64,000 nucleotides of DNA, from assembly GCA_036435485.1 (NCBI GenBank), contig CM071595.1:1302001-1366000 (forward strand), given 5' to 3'. A model generated the notes under the pieces. That model worked only from the letters and a program-made list of their open reading frames with translations. It ran no database searches and was not told where the DNA came from. Position numbers and translations under genes: made by a program. Shown in pieces: positions 51,716-61,348 of this stretch (position 1 is its first letter; every line of letters starts with the position of its first letter). The stretch comes from Saposhnikovia divaricata. Its lineage: Eukaryota; Streptophyta; Magnoliopsida; Apiales; Apiaceae.

Positions 51716-53405
51716 AAAATGGTCCGACTCAATTTTTAACAATATCCCGTGTACTAACCCCTTTGAGGATTATCCAAAAACCGAGTTTTGACTATATAAG
51801 CTCCGATTCAGGTCTGAATTGCGTCAAATAAAATTTCGTTGAATTCCAATAACCCATAGGAACTTAATATGTAAAAATATCCACAAAATGGTCCGACCCG
51901 ATTTTTAACAATATCCCGTGTACTAACCCCTTTGAGAATTTTCTGAAAACCGAGTTTCGATCATATCATCTCCGATTCCGGTCCGAACTGCGTCAAATAA
52001 AATTTCGTTGAATTCCAATAACCCATAGGAACAAAATATTTAAAAATATCAACAAAATGGTCCGACCCGATTTTTAACAATATCCCGTGTACTAACCCCT
52101 TTGAGGATTATCCAAAAACCGAGTTTTGACTATATCAGCTCCGATTCAGGTCTGAATTGCGTCAAATAAAATTTCGTTGAATTCCAATAACCCATAGGAA
52201 CAAAATATGTAAAAATATCCTTAAAGTGGTCCGACTCGATTTTTAACAATATCCCGTGTACTAACCACTTTGAGGATTATCCGAAAACCGAGTTTCGTTC
52301 ATATCAGCTCCGATTCAGGTCTGAATTGCGTCAAATAAAATTTCGTTGAATTCCAATAACCCATAGGAACAAAATATTTAAAAATATCCACAAAATGGTC
52401 AGACCCGATTTTTAACAATATCCCGTGTACTAACCCCTTTGAGGATTATCCAAAAACCGAGTTTTGACTATATAAGCTCCGATTCAGGTCTGAATTGCGT
52501 CAAATAAACTTTCGTTGAATTCCAATAACCCATAGGAACAAAATATGTAAAAATATCCACAAAATGGTCCGACCCAATTTTTAACAATATCCCGTGTACT
52601 AACCCCTTTGAGAATTTTCCGAAAACCGAGTTTCGATCATATCAGCTCCGATTCCGGTCCGAACTGCGTCAAATAAAATTTCGTTGAATTCCAATAACCC
52701 ATAGGAACAAAATATTTAAAAATATCAACAAAATGGTCCGACCCAATTTTTAACAATATCCCGTGTACTAACCCCTTTGAGGATTATCCAAAAACCGAGT
52801 TTTGACTATATAAGCTCCGATTCAGGTCTGAATTGCGTCAAATAAAATTTCGTTGAATTCCAATAACCCATATGAACAAAATATGTAAAAATATCCACAA
52901 AATGGTCCGACTCGATTTTTAACAATATCCCGTGTACTAACCCCTTTGAGGATTATCCAAAAACCGAGTTTTGACTATATCAGCTCCGATTCAGGTCTGA
53001 ATTGCGTCAAATAAAATTTCGTTGAATTCCAATAACCCATAGGAACAAAATATGTAAAAATATCCTTAAAATGGTCCGACTCGATTTTTAACAATATCCC
53101 GTGTACTAACCACTTTGGGGATTATCCGAAAACCGAGTTTCGTTCATATCAGCTCCGATTCAGGTCTGAATTGCGTCAAATAAAATTTCGTTGAATTCCA
53201 ATAACCCATAGGAACAAAATATTTAAAAATATCCACAAAATGGTCCGACCCGATTTTTAACAATATCCCGTGTACTAACCCCTTTGAGAATTTTCCGAAA
53301 ACCGAGTTTCGATCATATCAGCTCCGATTCCGGTCTGAATTGCGTCAAATAAAATTTCGTTTAATTACAATAACCCATAGGAACAAAATATGTAAAAATA
53401 TCCAC
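51716..53405. repeat. 10-monomer unit K C D E F C B G H I
   Basis: It begins as a tandem copy of the preceding unit (same 'ggaacttaatatg' and 'attttctga'; the C also has 'catctcc'). At E it passes into the domain I order E F C B G H I. It shares 'aaataaactttcg' and two 'gacccaat' with 45464-46477. It contains the only type I monomer after 33.3 kb (53237). Confidence 0.85.
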
Positions 53406-55264
53406 AAAATGGTCCGACTCGATTTTTAACAATATCCCGTGTACTAACCCCTTTGAGGATTATCCAAAAACCGAGTTTTGACTATATAAGCTCCGATACA
53501 GGTCTGAATTGTGTCAAATAAAATTTCGTTGAATTCCAATAACCCATAGGAACAAAATATTTAAAAATATCAACAAAATGGTCCGACCCGATTTTTAACA
53601 ATATCCCGTGTACTAACCCCTTTGAGGATTATCCAAAAACCGAGTTTTGATTATATCAGCTCCGATTCAGGTCTGAATTGCGTCAAATAAAATTTCGTTG
53701 AATTCCAATAACCCATAGGAACAAAATATGTAAAAATATCCTTAAAATGGTCCGACTCGATTTTTAACAATGTCCCGTGTACTAACCACTTTGAGGATTA
53801 TCCGAAAACCGAGTTTCGTTCATATCAGCTCCGATTCAGGTCTGAATTGCGTCAAATAAAATTTCGTTGAATTCCAATAACCCATATGAACAAAATATTT
53901 AAAAATATCCACAAAATGGTCCAACCCGATTTTTAACAATATCCCGTGTACTAACCCCTTTGAGAATTTTCCGAAAACCGAGTTTCGATCATATCAGCTC
54001 CGATTCCGGTCCGAACTGCGTCAAATAAAATTTTGTTGAATTCCAATAACTCATATGAACAAAATATGTAAAAATATCCACAAAATGGTCCGACTCGATT
54101 TTTAACAATATCCCGTGTACTAACTCCTTTGAGGATTATCCAAAAACCGAGTTTTGACTATATAAGCTCCGATACAGGTCTGAATTTTGTCAAATAAAAT
54201 TTCGTTGAATTCCAATAACCCATAGGAACAAAATATTTAAAAATATCAACGAAATGGTCCGACCCGATTTTTAACAATATCCCGTGTACTAACCCCTTTG
54301 AGGATTATCCAAAAACCGAGTTTGGACTATATCAGCTCCGATTCAGGTCTGAATTGCGTCAAATAAAATTTCGTTGAATTCCAATAACCCATAGGAACAA
54401 AATATGTAAAAATATCCTTAAAATGGTCATACTCGATTTTTAACAATATCCCGTGTACTAACCACTTTGAGGATTATCCGAAAACCGAGTTTCGTTCATA
54501 TCAGCTCCGATTCAGGTCTGAATTGCGTCAAATAAAATTTCGTTGAATTCCAATAACCCATATGAACAAAATATTTAAAAATATCCACAAAATGGTCCTA
54601 CCCGATTTTTAACAATATCCCGTGTACTAACCCCTTTGAGAATGTTCCGAAAACCGAGTTTCGATCATATCAGCTCCGATTCCGGTCCGAACTGCGTCAA
54701 ATAAAATTTTGTTGAATTCCAATAACCCATAGGAACAAAATATGTAAAAATATCCACAAAATGGTCCGACTCGATTTTTAACAATATCCCGTGTACTAAC
54801 CCCTTTGGGGATTATCCAAAAACCTAGTTTTGACTATATAAGCTCCGATACAGGTCTGAATTGTGTCAAATAAAATTTCGTTGAATTCCAATAACCCATA
54901 GGAACAAAATATTTAAAAATATCAACAAAATGGTCCGACCCGATTTTTAACAATATCCCGTGTACTAACCCATTTGAGGATTATCCAAAAACCGAGTTTT
55001 GACTATATCAGCTCCGATTCAGGTCTGAATTGCGTCAAATAAAATTTCGTTGAATTCCAATAACCCATAGGAACAAAATATGTAAAAATATCCTTAAAAT
55101 GGTCCGACTCGATTTTTAACAATATCCCGTGTACTAACCACTTTGAGGATTATCCGAAAACCGAGTTTCGTTCATATCAGCTCCGATTCAGGTCTGAATT
55201 GCGTCAAATAAAATTTCGTTGAATTCCAATAACCCATACGAACAAAATATTTAAAAATATCCAC
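53406..55264. repeat. 4-monomer HOR (A D E C2), start of domain IV
   Basis: Order A D E C2, A D E C2, A D E. It reproduces the domain II opening at 33294: I then A, D, E, C2 with 'ggtccaaccc' and 'ctcatatg', A with 'actcctttg', D, E with 'ggtcatac', C2 with 'gaatgttcc'. New marks are 'gaattttgtc' (A), 'gtttggac' (D) and 'aacctagttt' (A at 54758). Confidence 0.86.
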
Positions 55265-55602
55265 AAAATGGTCCGACTCAATTTTTAACAATATCCCGTG
55301 TACTAACCCCTTTGAGGATTATCCAAAAACCGAGTTTTGACGATATAAGCTCCGATTCAGGTCTGAATTGCGTCAAATAAAATTTCGTTGAATTCCAATA
55401 ACCCATAGGAACAAAATATGTAAAAATATCCACAAAATGGTCCGACCCGATTTTTAACAATATCCCGTGTACTAACCCCTTTGAGAATTTTCCGAAAACC
55501 GAGTTTCGATCATATCAGCTCCGATTCCGGTCCGAACTGCGTCAAATAAAATTTCGTTGAATTCCAATAACCCATAGGAACAAAATATTTAAAAATATCA
55601 AC
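55265..55602. repeat. Displaced K-C pair inside the 4-mer array
   Basis: K (55265) carries A16 and 'gacgatat', a combination otherwise found only at 37351, 41746 and 42591. It is followed by a classic C with 'caac'. The pair takes the place of a C2 and A, so the surrounding E-[C2-A]-D order stays in register. Confidence 0.85.
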
Positions 55603-58600
55603 AAAATGGTCCGACCCGATTTTTAACAATATCCCGTGTACTAACCCCTTTGAGGATTATCCAAAAACCGAGTTTGGACTATATCAGCTCCGATTCAGGT
55701 CTGAATTGCGTCAAATAAAATTTCGTTGAATTCCAATAACCCATAGGAACAAAATATGTAAAAATATCCTTAAAATGGTCATACTCGATTTTTAACAATA
55801 TCCCGTGTACTAACCACTTTGAGGATTATCCGAAAACCGAGTTTCGTTCATATCAGCTCCGATTCAGGTCTGAATTGCGTCAAATAAAATTTCGTTGAAT
55901 TCCAATAACCCATATGAACAAAATATTTAAAAATATCCACAAAATGGTCCGACCCGATTTTTAACAATATCCCGTGTACTAACCCCTTTGAGAATGTTCC
56001 GAAAACCGAGTTTCGATCATATCAGCTCCGATTCCGGTCCGAACTGCGTCAAATAAAATTTTGTTGAATTCCAATAACCCATAGGAACAAAATATGTAAA
56101 AATATCCACAAAATGGTCCGACTCGATTTTTAACAATATCCCGTGTACTAACCCCTTTGAGGATTATCCAAAAACCTAGTTTTGACTATATAAGCTCCGA
56201 TACAGGTCTGAATTGTGTCAAATAAAATTTCGTTGAATTCCAATAACCCATAGGAACAAAATATTTAAAAATATCAACAAAATGGTCCGACCCGATTTTT
56301 AACAATATCCCGTGTACTAACCCCTTTGAGGATTATCCAAAAACCGAGTTTTGACTATATCAGCTCCGATTCAGGTCTGAATTGCGTCAAATAAAATTTC
56401 GTTGAATTCCAATAACCCATAGGAACAAAATATGTAAAAATATCCTTAAAATGGTCCGACTCGATTTTTAACAATATCCCGTGTACTAACCACTTTGAGG
56501 ATTATCCGAAAACCGAGTTTCGTTCATATCAGCTCCGATTCAGGTCTGAATTGCGTCAAATAAAATTTCGTTGAATTCCAATAACCCATATGAATAAAAT
56601 ATTTAAAAATATCCACAAAATGGTCCGACCCGATTTTTAACAATATCCCGTGTACTAACCCCTTTGAGAATGTTCCGAAAACCGAGTTTCGATCATATCA
56701 GCTCCGATTCCGGTCCGAACTGCGTCAAATAAAATTTTGTTGAATTCCAATAACTCATATGAACAAAATATGTAAAAATATCCACAAAATGGTCCGACTC
56801 GATTTTTAACAATATCCCGTGTACTAACCCCTTTGAGGATTATCCAAAAACCTAGTTTTGACTATATAAGCTCCGATACAGGTCTGAATTGTGTCAAATA
56901 AAATTTCGTTGAATTCCAATAACCCATAGGAACAAAATATTTAAAAATATCAACAAAATGGTCCGACCCGATTTTTAACAATATCCCGTGTACTAACCCC
57001 TTTGAGGATTATCCAAAAACCGAGTTTTGACTATATCAGCTCCGATTCAGGTCTGAATTGCGTCAAATAAAATTTCGTTGAATTCCAATAACCCATAGGA
57101 ACAAAATATGTAAAAATATCCTTAAAATGGTCCGACTCGATTTTTAACAATATCCCGTGTACTAACCACTTTGAGGATTATCCGAAAACCGAGTTTCGTT
57201 CATATCAGCTCCGATTCAGGTCTGAATTGCGTCAAATAAAATTTCGTTGAATTCCAATAACCCATATGAACAAAATATTTAAAAATATCCACAAAATGGT
57301 CCGACCCGATTTTTAACAATATCCCGTGTACTAACCCCTTTGAGAATGTTCCGAAAACCGAGTTTCGATCATATCAGCTCCGATTCCGGTCCGAACTGCG
57401 TCAAATAAAATTTTGTTGAATTCCAATAACCCATAGGAACAAAATATGTAAAAATATCCACAAAATGGTCCGACTCGATTTTTAACAATATCCCGTGTAC
57501 TAACTCCTTTGAGGATTATCCAAAAACCGAGTTTTGACTATATAAGCTCCGATACAGGTCTGAATTGTGTCAAATAAAATTTCGTTGAATTCCAATAACC
57601 CATAGGAACAAAATATTTAAAAATATCAACAAAATGGTCCGACCCGATTTTTAACAATATCCCGTGTACTAACCCCTTTGAGGATTATCCAAAAACCGAG
57701 TTTTGACTATATCAGCTCCGATTCAGGTCTGAATTGCGTCAAATAAAATTTCGTTGAATTCCAATAACCCATAGGAACAAAATATGTAAAAATATCCTTA
57801 AAATGGTCATACTCGATTTTTAACAATATCCCGTGTACTAACCACTTCGAGGATTATCCGAAAACCGAGTTTCGTTCATATCAGCTCCGATTCAGGTCTG
57901 AATTGCGTCAAATAAAATTTCGTTGAATTCCAATAACCCATATGAACAAAATATTTAAAAATATCCACAAAATGGTCCGACCCGATTTTTAACAATATCC
58001 CGTGTACTAACCCCTTTGAGAATGTTCCGAAAACCGAGTTTCGATCATATCAGCTCCGATTCCGGTCCGAACTGCGTCAAATAAAATTTTGTTGAATTCC
58101 AATAACCCATAGGAACAAAATATGTAAAAATATCCACAAAATGGTCCGACTCGATTTTTAACAATATCCCGTGTACTAACCCCTTTGAGGATTATCCAAA
58201 AACCGAGTTTTGACTATATAAGCTCCGATACAGGTCTGAATTGTGTCAAATAAAATTTCGTTGAATTCCAATAACCCATAGGAACAAAATATTTAAAAAT
58301 ATCAACAAAATGGTCCGACCCGATTTTTAACAATATCCCGTGTACTAACCCCTTTGAGGATTATCCAAAAACCGAGTTTTGACTATATCAGCTCCGATTC
58401 AGGTCTGAATTGCGTCAAATAAAATTTCGTTGAATTCCAATAACCCATAGGAACAAAATATGTAAAAATATCCTTAAAATGGTCCGACTCGATTTTTAAC
58501 AATATCCCGTGTACTAACCACTTTGAGGATTATCCGAAAACCGAGTTTCGTTCATATCAGCTCCGATTCAGGTCTGAATTGCGTCAAATAAAATTTCGTT

Positions 58601-58644
58601 GAATTCCAATAACCCATATGAACAAAATATTTAAAAATATCCAC
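55603..58644. repeat. 4-monomer HOR array, 18 monomers
   Basis: D E followed by four C2 A D E units. Marks in order: 'gtttggac', 'ggtcatac', 'aacctagttt' twice, then 'actcctttg' with 'ggtcatac' and 'cttcgagg' (57800). Compared with 58983-61348 it has one extra C2-A-D-E unit (56617-57292). Confidence 0.83.
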
Positions 58645-61348
58645 AAAATGGTCCAACCCGATTTTTAACAATATCCCGTGTACTAACCCCTTTGAGAATT
58701 TTCCGAAAACCGAGTTTCGATCATATCAGCTCCGATTCCGGTCCGAACTGCGTCAAATAAAATTTTGTTGAATTCCAATAACTCATATGAACAAAATATG
58801 TAAAAATATCCACAAAATGGTCCGACTCGATTTTTAACAATATCCCGTGTACTAACTCCTTTGAGGATTATCCAAAAACCGAGTTTTGACTATATAAGCT
58901 CCGATACAGGTCTGAATTTTGTCAAATAAAATTTCGTTGAATTCCAATAACCCATAGGAACAAAATATTTAAAAATATCAACAAAATGGTCCGACCCGAT
59001 TTTTAACAATATCCCGTGTACTAACCCCTTTGAGGATTATCCAAAAACCGAGTTTGGACTATATCAGCTCCGATTCAGGTCTGAATTGCGTCAAATAAAA
59101 TTTCGTTGAATTCCAATAACCCATAGGAACAAAATATGTAAAAATATCCTTAAAATGGTCATACTCGATTTTTAACAATATCCCGTGTACTAACCACTTT
59201 GAGGATTATCCGAAAACCGAGTTTCGTTCATATCAGCTCCGATTCAGGTCTGAATTGCGTCAAATAAAATTTCGTTGAATTCCAATAACCCATATGAACA
59301 AAATATTTAAAAATATCCACAAAATGGTCCGACCCGATTTTTAACAATATCCCGTGTACTAACCCCTTTGAGAATGTTCCGAAAACCGAGTTTCGATCAT
59401 ATCAGCTCCGATTCCGGTCCGAACTGCGTCAAATAAAATTTTGTTGAATTCCAATAACCCATAGGAACAAAATATGTAAAAATATCCACAAAATGGTCCG
59501 ACTCGATTTTTAACAATATCCCGTGTACTAACCCCTTTGAGGATTATCCAAAAACCTAGTTTTGACTATATAAGCTCCGATACAGGTCTGAATTGTGTCA
59601 AATAAAATTTCGTTGAATTCCAATAACCCATAGGAACAAAATATTTAAAAATATCAACAAAATGGCCCGACCCGATTTTTAACAATATCCCGTGTACTAA
59701 CCCCTTTGAGGATTATCCAAAAACCGAGTTTTGACTATATCAGCTCCGATTCAGGTCTGAATTGCGTCAAATAAAATTTCGTTGAATTCCAATAACCCAT
59801 AGGAACAAAATATGTAAAAATATCCTTAAAATGGTCCGACTCGATTTTTAACAATATCCCGTGTACTAACCACTTTGAGGATTATCCGAAAACCGAGTTT
59901 CGTTCATATCAGCTCCGATTCAGGTCTGAATTGCGTCAAATAAAATTTCGTTGAATTCCAATAACCCATATGAACAAAATATTTAAAAATATCCACAAAA
60001 TGGTCCGACCCGATTTTTAACAATATCCCGTGTACTAACCCCTTTGAGAATGTTCCGAAAACCGAGTTTCGATCATATCAGCTCCGATTCCGGTCCGAAC
60101 TGCGTCAAATAAAATTTTGTTGAATTCCAATAACCCATAGGAACAAAATATGTAAAAATATCCACAAAATGGTCCGACTCGATTTTTAACAATATCCCGT
60201 GTACTAACTCCTTTGAGGATTATCCAAAAACCGAGTTTTGACTATATAAGCTCCGATACAGGTCTGAATTGTGTCAAATAAAATTTCGTTGAATTCCAAT
60301 AACCCATAGGAACAAAATATTTAAAAATATCAACAAAATGGTCCGACCCGATTTTTAACAATATCCCGTGTACTAACCCCTTTGAGGATTATCCAAAAAC
60401 CGAGTTTTGACTATATCAGCTCCGATTCAGGTCTGAATTGCGTCAAATAAAATTTCGTTGAATTCCAATAACCCATAGGAACAAAATATGTAAAAATATC
60501 CTTAAAATGGTCATACTCGATTTTTAACAATATCCCGTGTACTAACCACTTCGAGGATTATCCGAAAACCGAGTTTCGTTCATATCAGCTCCGATTCAGG
60601 TCTGAATTGCGTCAAATAAAATTTCGTTGAATTCCAATAACCCATATGAACAAAATATTTAAAAATATCCACAAAATGGTCCGACCCGATTTTTAACAAT
60701 ATCCCGTGTACTAACCCCTTTGAGAATGTTCCGAAAACCGAGTTTCGATCATATCAGCTCCGATTCCGGTCCGAACTGCGTCAAATAAAATTTTGTTGAA
60801 TTCCAATAACCCATAGGAACAAAATATGTAAAAATATCCACAAAATGGTCCGACTCGATTTTTAACAATATCCCGTGTACTAACCCCTTTGAGGATTATC
60901 CAAAAACCGAGTTTTGACTATATAAGCTCCGATACAGGTCTGAATTGTGTCAAATAAAATTTCGTTGAATTCCAATAACCCATAGGAACAAAATATTTAA
61001 AAATATCAACAAAATGGTCCGACCCGATTTTTAACAATATCCCGTGTACTAACCCCTTTGAGGATTATCCAAAAACCGAGTTTTGACTATATCAGCTCCG
61101 ATTCAGGTCTGAATTGCGTCAAATAAAATTTCGTTGAATTCCAATAACCCATAGGAACAAAATATGTAAAAATATCCTTAAAATGGTCCGACTCGATTTT
61201 TAACAATATCCCGTGTACTAACCACTTTGAGGATTATCCGAAAACCGAGTTTCGTTCATATCAGCTCCGATTCAGGTCTGAATTGCGTCAAATAAAATTT
61301 CGTTGAATTCCAATAACCCATATGAACAAAATATTTAAAAATATCCAC
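58645..61348. repeat. 16-monomer super-HOR (4 x C2 A D E)
   Basis: 2,704 bp. The four units are distinguishable: (1) C2 'ggtccaaccc', A 'actcctttg' with 'gaattttgtc', D 'gtttggac', E 'ggtcatac'; (2) A 'aacctagttt', D 'ggcccg' (59664); (3) A 'actcctttg', E 'ggtcatac' with 'cttcgagg'; (4) unmarked. The next 'ggtccaaccc' C2 is at 61349, exactly 16 monomers on. Confidence 0.85.
59321..59489. repeat. Monomer type C2 (reference copy)
   Basis: The C-class monomer of the 4-mer HOR. It has C14, 'gagaatgttcc' (G56) in most copies, 'cgatcat', 'ccggtccgaactg', T122 ('ttttgttg'), G156 and the ending 'atatccac'. A subtype with A11 ('ggtccaaccc'), T56 and a 'ctcatatg' tail occurs at 33801, 53913, 58645 and 61349 and marks super-repeat starts. 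Confidence 0.84.
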
